Origin: an uncultured Eubacteriales bacterium
GTDB taxonomy: Bacteria > Bacillota > Clostridia > Lachnospirales > Lachnospiraceae
Reading direction: 5' to 3'
DNA: 34,056 nucleotides
Assembly (NCBI GenBank): GCA_900316755.1
Contig: ONED01000016.1
Coordinates: forward strand, 1 to 34,056
In this document: piece after piece, positions 1 through 7,323 of the stretch
Position numbering within the stretch: the stretch's first letter is position 1
How the letters are laid out: every line of letters begins with the position of its first letter
Position numbers and translations under genes: made by a program
The notes under the pieces: model-generated
What the model saw: the letters and a program-made list of their open reading frames with translations, nothing else
Told to the model about the DNA's origin: nothing
The model's database searches: none

Positions 1-48
1 ATTACTTCTCAAAAAACAGAGTGTTAGAAAATACGGAAGATGAAGCCT

Positions 49-89
49 AAAAGAAAAAGCCCTTGGCAGCGGCGTGTGTGCCGACTGCC
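49..89 (-). terminator. Rho-independent terminator of the left-facing gene
   Basis: Read on the minus strand, GGCAG-t-CGGC pairs with GCCG-CTGCC (plus-strand positions 65-89) around a six-base loop. It is followed, after a short spacer, by a T-rich tract (plus-strand A-rich 49-58). It lies about 50 bases past the stop of the gene at 137-583 and fits as its terminator. Confidence 0.7.
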
Positions 90-136
90 TCAGGCTCAGG
101 GAGACCAATTTCGCCATCGCGACAGCCCCTTTTTCT

Positions 137-583
137 TTAAGCTTCTTTTTTGAATCTGGAGAAAAAGCCCTTTTTCTTTTTCTCGGGGGTGTCCAGTGCT
201 CCCCTTAGCCCTTTCACTTCTGTGATGTAAATGCCGCTGATAACCGCTTTGACTTCTTTTTTCACCGGTACGAGCGGGAAAATTTTCTCGTCACACATCA
301 GGGTCATAATCTTTGGGCCGATTTTCGCTTTCACAACGGGAACCTTTGCCCGGCGCAGATACTTTGGTGTACTGTCCAGTACCACGGCAGGGAATCCGGC
401 GTCTTTAATCTTCATCCGTTTTTTGTCGATGACCAGTATAGACACATTCTGTGCCATAGCCTTTAACTGTTCCTGTTGCTCGGCCTGTTTCTTTTCCTGT
501 TTCTTTCCAAAAAAGTACAATGCCACAATCGCAGCTATAAGAATTACCATTACAACAATCAGTATAATCCAACCTACTTTCAT
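137..583 (-). CDS. Small membrane-anchored protein of unknown function
   Basis: This gene encodes 148 residues. Residues 5-25 form one strongly hydrophobic helix (WIILIVVMVILIAAIVALYFF), followed by a Lys/Gln-rich stretch (about 27-42), a soluble mixed region with several beta-like segments, and a very basic C-terminus (KKKKGFFSRFKKEA). The likely topology is a single N-terminal anchor with the rest in the cytoplasm. AGGAGG sits just upstream of the ATG. I do not recognise a named domain; similar short proteins occur in Clostridia, but I cannot assign a role. It is divergent from the isomerase lipoprotein to its right, with a shared 164-bp promoter region. Confidence 0.7.
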   Translation of the reverse strand: MKVGWIILIVVMVILIAAIVALYFFGKKQEKKQAEQQEQLKAMAQNVSILVIDKKRMKIKDAGFPAVVLDSTPKYLRRAKVPVVKAKIGPKIMTLMCDEKIFPLVPVKKEVKAVISGIYITEVKGLRGALDTPEKKKKGFFSRFKKEA

Positions 584-607
584 AACGAGCCTCCTAACCT
601 GTTTATT

Positions 608-634
608 CTATGCGAGTACATCGTTCTCACATAG
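608..634. promoter_or_regulatory. Inverted repeat in divergent promoter region
   Basis: CTATGCGAG (608-616) and CTCACATAG (626-634) form a 9-bp inverted repeat with one mismatch and a 9-base spacer. It lies about 25 bases upstream of the left-facing start codon, where a promoter for that gene would be. A regulator site or an RNA hairpin in the leader are both possible; no bound protein can be named. Confidence 0.35.
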
Positions 635-692
635 GGAATTTTAACATTGTTTGAGGAGAAGTGCAAGAAAACCTTTTAAAAAATAAAAAATG

Positions 693-701
693 TGTTATAA
701 T
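693..701 (+). promoter_or_regulatory. Extended -10 promoter of the isomerase lipoprotein gene
   Basis: TGTTATAAT is a perfect extended -10 element (TGnTATAAT). No good -35 hexamer is present 17 bases upstream, which is usual for extended -10 promoters. Transcription would begin near 708 and give a leader of about 40 bases before the ATG at 748. This rules out a start at 661. Confidence 0.55.
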
Positions 702-747
702 GAAAGGGCATTTACGCGATTATGACATAGAAAGATGGGTAAAAAAG

Positions 748-1770
748 ATGAAAAAGAGAATGTTAGCAGTGGTTGTTGGATTGTGTACCGTAATTTCGCT
801 GGTGGGGTGCGGAAATAAAGAAATTTCCAATGACAAAATTAGAATCACGCAGTATAAGGGACTGGAAGTGGACAAGGTTGAAGTTGCAGAAGTGACGGAC
901 GCAGACATTGAATCCAGTATCAAGTCTACCTTGCAAACGATGAAACAGCCGGTCACTGACCGTGCGGTGGAAAGCGGAGATTTTGTTACGATTGATTATG
1001 CCGGAAAAGTAGATGGGGAAGCTTTTGACGGCGGCACGGCAGAGGATGCGGAACTTGAGATTGGTTCCGGTACATTTATCCCGGGATTTGAAGATGCGAT
1101 TATCGGACATAACATCGGAGAAACCTTTGATATTGATGTTACATTCCCGGACGAATATAAAAACAATGAGGCATTGAGCGGAAAGGCGGCTGTTTTTACA
1201 ATTACTCTGGATGCCATTTCTGTCGTTCCGGAATTGACAAAAGAGTTATTGGCGGACCTCTCTACAACCGCTACTACGATTGAGGAATACAAAGAAGAAG
1301 TGAAGAAGGATTTGCAGAAATCCAATGAAGAGACGGCAAAGGGCAATCTGGAACAGCTTGTTTGGGCGGCTTTGATTGAGAATTGTGTAATTGAAACCTA
1401 TTCGGAAGACAAATTGAGTGAGGTTACTTCTGAGATTGAATCCCAGTTTAGCTACATCGCCTCTATGTATGGCACGGATGTGGACGCCCTGATTCAGAAT
1501 TACTATGGTGTAAGTCTGGATGAGATGGCAAAGAACCTGATTAAGCAGGAATTTGCAGTGGAGCTGATTGCGGAAAAGGAAAAGCTGACACTTTCAGATG
1601 AAGATTACGAAAAAGGTCTTGCAGAGTATGCCAAGCAGTATGGCTATGATGACGCAAAAGAGTTTGAGGAAATGGCCGGTAAGGAAGAAGTAGAAAAGAT
1701 GCTTCAGCAGAAGAAGGTCGGAGATTTCCTGATTGAAAACTGCAAGCAGGTAGAAAAGTCAGACAAATAA
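748..1770 (+). CDS. FKBP-type peptidyl-prolyl isomerase lipoprotein, trigger-factor-like
   Basis: This gene encodes 340 residues and is predicted to be a surface lipoprotein that assists folding of exported proteins. Residues 1-21 are a lipoprotein signal peptide (KKR, a hydrophobic core, lipobox LVGC with Cys21). Residues about 75-160 match an FKBP domain (SGDFVTIDYAG, then GSGTFIPGFEDAIIGH and a GKAAVFTITLDAI end). The remaining 180 residues are acidic and helical and resemble the trigger factor C-terminal chaperone arms; no ribosome-binding domain precedes the FKBP part. The start at 748 is preferred because the promoter -10 lies at 696-701 and the signal peptide begins there. A strong terminator follows, so it is probably monocistronic. 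Family assignment is by motif. Confidence 0.85.
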   Translation: MKKRMLAVVVGLCTVISLVGCGNKEISNDKIRITQYKGLEVDKVEVAEVTDADIESSIKSTLQTMKQPVTDRAVESGDFVTIDYAGKVDGEAFDGGTAEDAELEIGSGTFIPGFEDAIIGHNIGETFDIDVTFPDEYKNNEALSGKAAVFTITLDAISVVPELTKELLADLSTTATTIEEYKEEVKKDLQKSNEETAKGNLEQLVWAALIENCVIETYSEDKLSEVTSEIESQFSYIASMYGTDVDALIQNYYGVSLDEMAKNLIKQEFAVELIAEKEKLTLSDEDYEKGLAEYAKQYGYDDAKEFEEMAGKEEVEKMLQQKKVGDFLIENCKQVEKSDK

Positions 1771-1786
1771 AACAATTTATGACGAT

Positions 1787-1846
1787 GCGCAGAGGTGCAG
1801 ATGATTCGGAGAGAGTTTCATAAACGCACTCTGCGCAAATTTTTTC
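1787..1846 (+). terminator. Rho-independent terminator after the isomerase gene
   Basis: GCGCAGAG plus TGC (1787-1798, one bulged G) pairs with GCACTCTGCGC (1826-1836). The hairpin is followed by AAATTTTTTC. It separates the isomerase gene from the copper operon. Confidence 0.8.
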
Positions 1847-1883
1847 TTAATTAAAAAGGAACTGGATAGAATTTAAATTTTTA

Positions 1884-1912
1884 TTGACATATACTCTCCC
1901 TGGGTATACAAT
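1884..1912 (+). promoter_or_regulatory. csoR-copA promoter
   Basis: TTGACA (1884-1889), a 17-bp spacer and TACAAT (1907-1912) make a near-consensus sigma-A promoter. The spacer itself contains a CsoR-type half palindrome and a full one follows just downstream, so occupancy by the repressor would block both polymerase binding and clearance. Confidence 0.8.
1891..1907 (+). promoter_or_regulatory. CsoR-type operator 1 (promoter spacer)
   Basis: ATACTC-TCCCT-GGGTAT is an imperfect inverted repeat occupying the promoter spacer and touching the -10. It shares its GGGTAT half with the stronger downstream site. Assignment to CsoR rests on similarity to the known G-tract-centred copper operators and on the adjacent csoR gene. 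Confidence 0.6.
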
Positions 1913-1916
1913 ATAA

Positions 1917-1933
1917 ATACCCTACAGGGGTAT
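1917..1933 (+). promoter_or_regulatory. CsoR-type operator 2
   Basis: ATACCC-TACAG-GGGTAT is a perfect 6-5-6 inverted repeat typical of CsoR copper operators (TACCC...GGGTA). It lies directly downstream of the -10, centred 26 bp from operator 1, so the two sites are on nearly the same helix face region and could be bound together. Confidence 0.8.
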
Positions 1934-1954
1934 ATCAAAAAAGGGGAGGGACAA

Positions 1955-2269
1955 ATGATGTCGGATAAAAAAGACGTATGTGGATGCTGCGAAAAAACAA
2001 CAGACCGTTCAGAGGAGGAACGAAAAAAATTGATTCACCGGTTGAATCGGATTGAAGGGCAGATTCGCGGAATTCGTGGTATGGTGGAAAAAGATGCTTA
2101 CTGTGCAGATATTTTGATTCAGTCTGCCGCTGTGAACGCTGCGGTCAATGCATTTAATAAGGAACTGCTTGCAAACCATATCAGAGGCTGTGTTGCCAGA
2201 GATATCCGGGAAGGCAAGGATGAAGTGATTGATGAATTGGTGGCAACACTGCAAAAACTCATGAAATAA
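1955..2269 (+). CDS. csoR: CsoR-family copper-sensing repressor
   Basis: This gene encodes 104 residues (103 if the second ATG at 1958 is used; GGGGAGGG at 1943-1950 suits either). It is an all-helical DUF156/CsoR protein: RLNRIEGQIRGIRGMVE (29-45) is the signature first helix. Cys50, His75 and Cys79 have the C-x24-H-x3-C spacing of Cu(I)-sensing CsoR. An extra Cys-rich N-terminus (C9, C11, C12) is unusual and could also bind metal. It is the first gene of an operon with copA (20-bp gap), and the promoter carries two matching operators, so autorepression relieved by Cu(I) is expected. A nickel/cobalt or persulfide sensor is less likely because the Cu ligand set is complete and the partner is a copper ATPase. 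Confidence 0.92.
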   Translation: MMSDKKDVCGCCEKTTDRSEEERKKLIHRLNRIEGQIRGIRGMVEKDAYCADILIQSAAVNAAVNAFNKELLANHIRGCVARDIREGKDEVIDELVATLQKLMK

Positions 2270-2289
2270 AACGAGGAGGCGAATCAATT

Positions 2290-4815
2290 ATGGAGCAATA
2301 TACAGTAACGGGTATGAGTTGCGCCGCCTGCTCCTCGCGAGTGGAGAAAGCGGTATCGGGTGTGAAAGGAGTCACCTCCTGTTCGGTGAGCCTTTTGACT
2401 AATTCTATGGGCGTAGAAGGAACTGCATCTGCCGAGGAGATTATCGCTGCGGTTCGTGATGCCGGATATGGAGCAGCACTCAAAAAGAAAGATCAAAATA
2501 CACAATTAGTCAATGATGAAGATGCGTTAAAAGATAGGGAAACTCCTGTACTAAAAAAGCGGTTGATTGCCTCTCTGGGTTTCTGGATTGTACTTATGTA
2601 TGTTTCCATGGGGTATATGATGTGGGGATGGCCGCTGCCGTCGTTCTTTGACGGCAATCATGTGGCGATGGGGCTTTTACAGTTGTTGTTAACGGTGATA
2701 GTTATGGTCATCAATCAGAAGTTTTTTATCAGCGGTTTTAAGAGCCTGTGGCATCGTGCCCCGAATATGGATGCGCTGGTTGCACTAGGCGCTACGGCAG
2801 CCTTCGTTTACAGTACGTTTGCACTGTTTGCTATGACGGATGCACAGGTAAGGGGAAACGCAGATGCTGTGATGCACTATATGCATGAGTTTTACTTTGA
2901 ATCGGCAGCCACGATTCTCACGCTGATTACTTTAGGGAAAATGCTTGAGGCACGTTCGAAGGGAAAGACCACCGATGCTCTGAAAGGGCTGATGAAGCTG
3001 GCGTCCAAGACTGCCACACTCTATAAAGAAGGTACTGAAATCATTGTGCCGATTGAGCAGGTGGCGAAAGGCGATATTTTTGTCGTGCGACCCGGGGAAA
3101 ATATACCTGTGGACGGAGTCGTTCTGGAGGGAAACAGTGCAGTCGATGAATCCACGCTTACGGGGGAAAGTATTCCGGTAGACAAAGAGGCCGGAAGTGC
3201 AGTTTCCGCGGGGACACTGAATCAATCCGGCTTTATCCGCTGTGAAGCGACAAGGGTCGGGGAGGATACGACGCTTTCGCAAATTATTCAGATGGTCAGC
3301 GATGCGGCCGCGACGAAAGCCCCGATTGCCAAAGTTGCAGACAAGGTTTCCGGTGTATTTGTTCCTGCTGTTATTATAGTTGCGGTGATAACCGTTATCG
3401 TATGGCTGCTTGTCGGTCAGACGGTAGGGTTTGCGCTGGCAAGAGGCATTTCTGTACTGGTTATTAGTTGCCCCTGCGCGCTCGGTCTTGCTACCCCTGT
3501 TGCGATTATGGTCGGCAACGGAATGGGGGCAAAAAACGGAATTCTCTTTAAGACGGCTGTATCTTTGGAGAAAACGGGAAAAGCACAGATTGTGGCACTT
3601 GATAAAACCGGAACGATTACGCAGGGAGAACCGATGGTAACAGATATGATTCCGGTAAGCGGAAAAAGTGAGACGGAACTTTTGAGGATTGCCTATGCGT
3701 TAGAGAAAAAAAGCGAACATCCGCTGGCAAGAGCAATCAATCAGAGAGCCGAGAAGGAGGGACTGTCGGCAGAAGAGGTGGAGCATTTTCAGGCATTGCC
3801 CGGAAATGGACTTACAGCATCGCTTCATGGCACCGTCCTGTATGGTGGCAGTTATACATTTATCAGCGAAAAAATTCAAGTGCCGGATGAGATAAAAGCA
3901 GAATCAGAGCGGCTCTCGGAAGAAGGAAAAACGCCGCTTTATTTTGCCTGTGACGATGAGCTTTGCGGTATGATTGCTGTGGCAGATACGATCAAAGAGG
4001 ACAGTCCAAAGGCGATTCAAGAGATGCAGAATATGGGCATCCATGTGGTGATGCTGACCGGTGATAACGAGCGAACAGCCAAAGCAATCGGGGCGAAGGT
4101 CGGTGTGGATGAAGTGATTGCCGGTGTATTTCCGGATGGAAAGGAAAGTGTCATCCGAAAAATGCAGCAAAAAGGAAAGGTCATTATGGTCGGGGACGGC
4201 ATCAATGACGCTCCGGCACTGACAAGTGCTGATATTGGGATTGCCATTGGTGCAGGTGCGGATGTTGCGATTGATGCGGCGGATGTGGTACTGATGAAAA
4301 GCCGCCTGTCTGATGTTCCTGCGGCAATTCGCTTGAGCCGGGCGACGCTTCGCAATATTCACGAGAATTTGTTTTGGGCATTCATCTACAACGTTATCGG
4401 TATTCCTTTGGCAGCAGGCGTATTTATAAAGGTACTGGGCTGGCAGCTGAATCCGATGTTTGCTGCGGCAGCCATGAGTTTATCCAGCTTTAGTGTCGTA
4501 ACCAACGCACTGCGGCTGAATTTCTTTCGGATACATGATTCCAAACGGGATCATAAAATGTATCATAAATTAAAAATTACAATGGAAAAGGGGACAAAGA
4601 CGATGACAAAGACATTGAAAATCGAAGGTATGATGTGCGGGCATTGTGAGATGCACACAAAAAAAGCGCTGGAAGCAATTGACGGTGTAACAGGGGCTGA
4701 GGTCAGCTACCAGACAGGAACTGCCGTTGTAACACTGGAGAAAAGTGTTTCGGATGATGTTCTTAAGCAGGCGGTTGCCAATCAGGGTTATCAGGTGACA
4801 GATATTCAGAAGTAA
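2290..4815 (+). CDS. copA: Copper-exporting P1B-type ATPase with C-terminal CopZ-like domain
   Basis: This gene encodes 841 residues. It pumps Cu(I) out across the membrane using ATP. Domains: an N-terminal HMA domain with GMSCAAC (Cys11, Cys14); membrane helices; actuator with TGES; transmembrane metal site CPC (394-396); phosphorylation motif DKTGT (Asp438); the HP motif (SEHPLA); GDGIND (635-640); late helices with YN and MSLSS, which mark the Cu(I) subgroup. A second HMA domain, GMMCGHC (Cys783, Cys786), forms the last 70 residues; this is usually a separate chaperone gene, copZ. GAGGAGG precedes the start. It is co-transcribed with csoR and should be induced by copper. The in-frame ATG at 4603 has its own ribosome site (see separate entry). 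Confidence 0.95.
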   Translation: MEQYTVTGMSCAACSSRVEKAVSGVKGVTSCSVSLLTNSMGVEGTASAEEIIAAVRDAGYGAALKKKDQNTQLVNDEDALKDRETPVLKKRLIASLGFWIVLMYVSMGYMMWGWPLPSFFDGNHVAMGLLQLLLTVIVMVINQKFFISGFKSLWHRAPNMDALVALGATAAFVYSTFALFAMTDAQVRGNADAVMHYMHEFYFESAATILTLITLGKMLEARSKGKTTDALKGLMKLASKTATLYKEGTEIIVPIEQVAKGDIFVVRPGENIPVDGVVLEGNSAVDESTLTGESIPVDKEAGSAVSAGTLNQSGFIRCEATRVGEDTTLSQIIQMVSDAAATKAPIAKVADKVSGVFVPAVIIVAVITVIVWLLVGQTVGFALARGISVLVISCPCALGLATPVAIMVGNGMGAKNGILFKTAVSLEKTGKAQIVALDKTGTITQGEPMVTDMIPVSGKSETELLRIAYALEKKSEHPLARAINQRAEKEGLSAEEVEHFQALPGNGLTASLHGTVLYGGSYTFISEKIQVPDEIKAESERLSEEGKTPLYFACDDELCGMIAVADTIKEDSPKAIQEMQNMGIHVVMLTGDNERTAKAIGAKVGVDEVIAGVFPDGKESVIRKMQQKGKVIMVGDGINDAPALTSADIGIAIGAGADVAIDAADVVLMKSRLSDVPAAIRLSRATLRNIHENLFWAFIYNVIGIPLAAGVFIKVLGWQLNPMFAAAAMSLSSFSVVTNALRLNFFRIHDSKRDHKMYHKLKITMEKGTKTMTKTLKIEGMMCGHCEMHTKKALEAIDGVTGAEVSYQTGTAVVTLEKSVSDDVLKQAVANQGYQVTDIQK
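4603..4815 (+). CDS. Possible internally initiated CopZ-like copper chaperone (within copA)
   Basis: Inside copA, an in-frame ATG at 4603 is preceded by AAAAGGGG (4587-4593), a plausible Shine-Dalgarno sequence with a spacing of about nine bases. Translation from here would give a free 70-residue HMA protein (MTKTLKIEGMMCGHCEMHTK...), the exact size and shape of CopZ, beginning at the natural start of the fold. A poorly conserved, basic linker precedes it. Two products from one gene (fusion plus free chaperone) is an inference; the sequence shows only the start signal and the domain boundary. Confidence 0.4.
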   Translation: MTKTLKIEGMMCGHCEMHTKKALEAIDGVTGAEVSYQTGTAVVTLEKSVSDDVLKQAVANQGYQVTDIQK

Positions 4816-4897
4816 TTGTCACAACAATTTGAACAATGGGTATCCTTTTCGGTGCATTGGCTGTTTGGGACGGAGTTAGAAAGGAGGTTGAGAAACA

Positions 4898-7078
4898 ATG
4901 GCAATTTTTTATCAAGAAGACAAAAAAATAATTACAATAAATACCGCTTGTTCTACCTATCAAATGATGATTGACAAATACGGGGCGCTGCTCCATTTGT
5001 ATTACGGGAAAAGGATAAAAGGAGATGCAGAGCATCTCCTTGCGTATCTGGACAGGGGGTTTTCAGGAAATCCTGTAGAGGCAGGCGGAGACAGGACCTA
5101 TTCTTATGATGTACTCCCACAGGAGTACCCGACTCTTGGAACCGGAGATTTCAGAAATACTGCTCTGAACTTGAGAAATAGTGACGGGTCGGAGTGTTGC
5201 CGGTTAAAGTATGTCAGTCACAGTATTACGGATGGTAAGTACGCATTAGAGGGACTTCCGGCAGTGTACGCCAAGGAAGGTGCGCAGACACTTGAAATTG
5301 TGCTTGCGGATGAAGTGGCAGATGTTCAGGTGAAACTGCTTTACGGTGTTTTGGAAGCGGAGGATATCATAACACGCAGCGCCGTTATCACTAACCGAGG
5401 AAAGGGAAGTATCACACTGGAAAAAGCAGGTTCGGCAAATTTGGATTTCCTTTATGGGGATTACGACCTTATAAGCTTTTATGGCAGACACGCCCTCGAA
5501 AGGAATTTCCAGAGAAGCAGAATCGGACATAGCGGTACCGTATTCGGCAGCCGGAGGGGAACCTCCAGCCACCAGTACAGTCCGGCAGTTGTGATTGCAG
5601 AAAAGGATGCCAATGAGACGGCAGGAAACTGCTATGGAATGCTGTTTGTATATAGTGGAAACTTTATGTTTGAGGCAGAAAAAGACCAGTTTGGACTTAC
5701 CAGGGCGATTATGGGCTTACAGAGTGATTTGTTCCACTATCATCTGGAAGCCGGAGAGGCGTTTACGGTTCCGGAGACAATATTGACGTTTTCCGGTGAG
5801 GGATTTTCAGGGATTTCGAAAAGATACCACAGATGTATTCGAAATCATATATGCCGCGGACCCTATCAGAATCGGGTTCGTCCGGTCTTAATCAATAGCT
5901 GGGAAGCCGCATATTTTGATTTTGACGGCAACACCATTTTTGAGCTTGCGAAGGACGCGGCAGAGCTTGGAATCGACATGGTTGTCATGGACGATGGATG
6001 GTTCGGAAAAAGGGACGACGATAACAGTGGTCTTGGAGACTGGGTGGTGAATGAGGAAAAGCTTGGCTGTACTTTGAAGGAACTGATTGAGAAAGTAAAT
6101 TCAGTGGGCGTGAAGTTTGGCATCTGGATTGAACCGGAGATGATATCAGAGGACAGTGAGCTGTACCGGAAACATCCGGACTGGGCAATGAAGATTCCGC
6201 AGAGAAGTCCTGTCTACGGACGCAATCAGTTGGTTTTGGATTTTACCAGAAAGGAAGTACGAGACTATATCTTTGACAGTATCTGTGCCGTTCTGGATCA
6301 GGGAAATATTGAATATGTGAAGTGGGATATGAACAGAAGCATCACAGATGTATTTTCTGTGGAGAGACCGCAGGGAAATGTGACTCATGATTATGTTCTG
6401 GGAGTATATGAATTTTTAGAGAAACTGATTTCCCGTTATCCGAAGCTTCTGATAGAAGGATGCAGTGGCGGCGGTGGCAGATTTGATGCCGGAATGCTTT
6501 ATTACACGCCTCAGATTTGGTGCAGTGACAATACAGATGCGGTAAATCGGTTGAAAATCCAATACGGAACTTCTTTCTTTTATCCGGTTTCGACGATGGG
6601 CGCTCATGTGTCTGCAGTGCCGAATCATCAGACGGGAAGGACAGTAAGTTTGAATACCCGCGGTGTGATTGCAATGTCCGGTACGTTCGGATATGAGCTT
6701 GATACAAAGAAACTGAGTGAGGAAGAAAAAGAAGCAGTCCGTGTTCAGACAGCTCGGTTTAAAGTGTATGCCGACTTGATTCAGACAGGGGATTATTACA
6801 GGCTGTCCAGTCCTTTTGCAGATACCTTTACAGCATGGCAGTTTGTGTCAGAGGACAGGAAAAGGACATTGGTTAGCGTGGTTCTCACAGAGATTGAGGG
6901 AAATCCGGAAGTGCACTATGTACGGCTTCGTGGATTGGAGCCGGAAAAAATCTATATAGAAAAGCAGTCCGGCAGAGAATACGGCGGGCAGGTTTTGATG
7001 GAAGCCGGAATTCGCATCCCGGTAGAGTTTGGGGAATATCAGGCATACCAGATGGAATTTGTAATGAAGCAGGCGTAA
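4898..7078 (+). CDS. GH36 alpha-galactosidase
   Basis: This gene encodes 726 residues, the usual length for full GH36 enzymes, with no signal peptide, so it is cytoplasmic. It removes alpha-1,6-galactose from raffinose-family oligosaccharides or melibiose. An N-terminal beta-sandwich (about 1-320) precedes the TIM barrel, which starts around LINSWEAAYFDF. The catalytic nucleophile is Asp477 in KWDMNR, and the acid/base lies in CSDNTDA (Asp544 or Asp547; the 70-residue spacing to Asp477 favours Asp547). GCSGGGGRFDAG is a GH36 hallmark. AGAAAGGAGGT at 4879-4888 is an excellent ribosome site. It sits 82 bp after copA but is functionally unrelated; I see no terminator between them and no convincing promoter. 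Substrate choice within the family is not determinable here. Confidence 0.93.
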   Translation: MAIFYQEDKKIITINTACSTYQMMIDKYGALLHLYYGKRIKGDAEHLLAYLDRGFSGNPVEAGGDRTYSYDVLPQEYPTLGTGDFRNTALNLRNSDGSECCRLKYVSHSITDGKYALEGLPAVYAKEGAQTLEIVLADEVADVQVKLLYGVLEAEDIITRSAVITNRGKGSITLEKAGSANLDFLYGDYDLISFYGRHALERNFQRSRIGHSGTVFGSRRGTSSHQYSPAVVIAEKDANETAGNCYGMLFVYSGNFMFEAEKDQFGLTRAIMGLQSDLFHYHLEAGEAFTVPETILTFSGEGFSGISKRYHRCIRNHICRGPYQNRVRPVLINSWEAAYFDFDGNTIFELAKDAAELGIDMVVMDDGWFGKRDDDNSGLGDWVVNEEKLGCTLKELIEKVNSVGVKFGIWIEPEMISEDSELYRKHPDWAMKIPQRSPVYGRNQLVLDFTRKEVRDYIFDSICAVLDQGNIEYVKWDMNRSITDVFSVERPQGNVTHDYVLGVYEFLEKLISRYPKLLIEGCSGGGGRFDAGMLYYTPQIWCSDNTDAVNRLKIQYGTSFFYPVSTMGAHVSAVPNHQTGRTVSLNTRGVIAMSGTFGYELDTKKLSEEEKEAVRVQTARFKVYADLIQTGDYYRLSSPFADTFTAWQFVSEDRKRTLVSVVLTEIEGNPEVHYVRLRGLEPEKIYIEKQSGREYGGQVLMEAGIRIPVEFGEYQAYQMEFVMKQA

Positions 7079-7144
7079 GGAGAAGTCTCAAAAAATAACA
7101 AGTTTTACTTTACTTTTTCATAAATATTGTTTACACTATTACTT

Positions 7145-7170
7145 GCCGGGAACGAATCAAAGTTCCCGGC
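7145..7170 (+). other. Perfect hairpin just upstream of tRNA-Pro
   Basis: GCCGGGAAC (7145-7153) and GTTCCCGGC (7162-7170) form a perfect 9-bp GC-rich stem with an 8-base loop, ending eight bases before the tRNA. No T-tract follows, so it is not a classical terminator. It could trim the 3' end of the alpha-galactosidase transcript or be part of the tRNA leader. Confidence 0.5.
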
Positions 7171-7178
7171 GGACATTT

Positions 7179-7253
7179 CGGGGTATGGCTCAGTTTGGTT
7201 AGAGCGCACGGCTGGGGGCCGTGAGGTCGCAGGTTCGAATCCTGTTACCCCGA
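7179..7253 (+). tRNA. tRNA-Pro (anticodon GGG)
   Basis: Cloverleaf by eye: acceptor CGGGGTA/TACCCCG with discriminator A, D-stem GCTC/GAGC, anticodon stem CACGG/CCGTG with loop CTGGGGG (anticodon GGG, reads CCC and CCU), and T-arm GCAGG-TTCGAAT-CCTGT. Length is 75 nt. CCA is not encoded; TTTTCTT follows directly. It lies between two glycosidase genes on the same strand. Confidence 0.93.
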
Positions 7254-7323
7254 TTTTCTTGTACTCAAAAATGACAAAGACAGTCATCGGGGAAACTGAA
7301 AAAATGTTAATGGAGGCATTATA

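Noticed and set aside
4836..4931. 31-codon ORF between copA and the alpha-galactosidase gene with a hydrophobic start and basic end (MGILFGALAVWDGVRKEVEK...).
   Set aside because: It has no ribosome site and overlaps the alpha-galactosidase start and its ribosome site. It may be chance or the scar of a small membrane protein; I could not support it as a gene.
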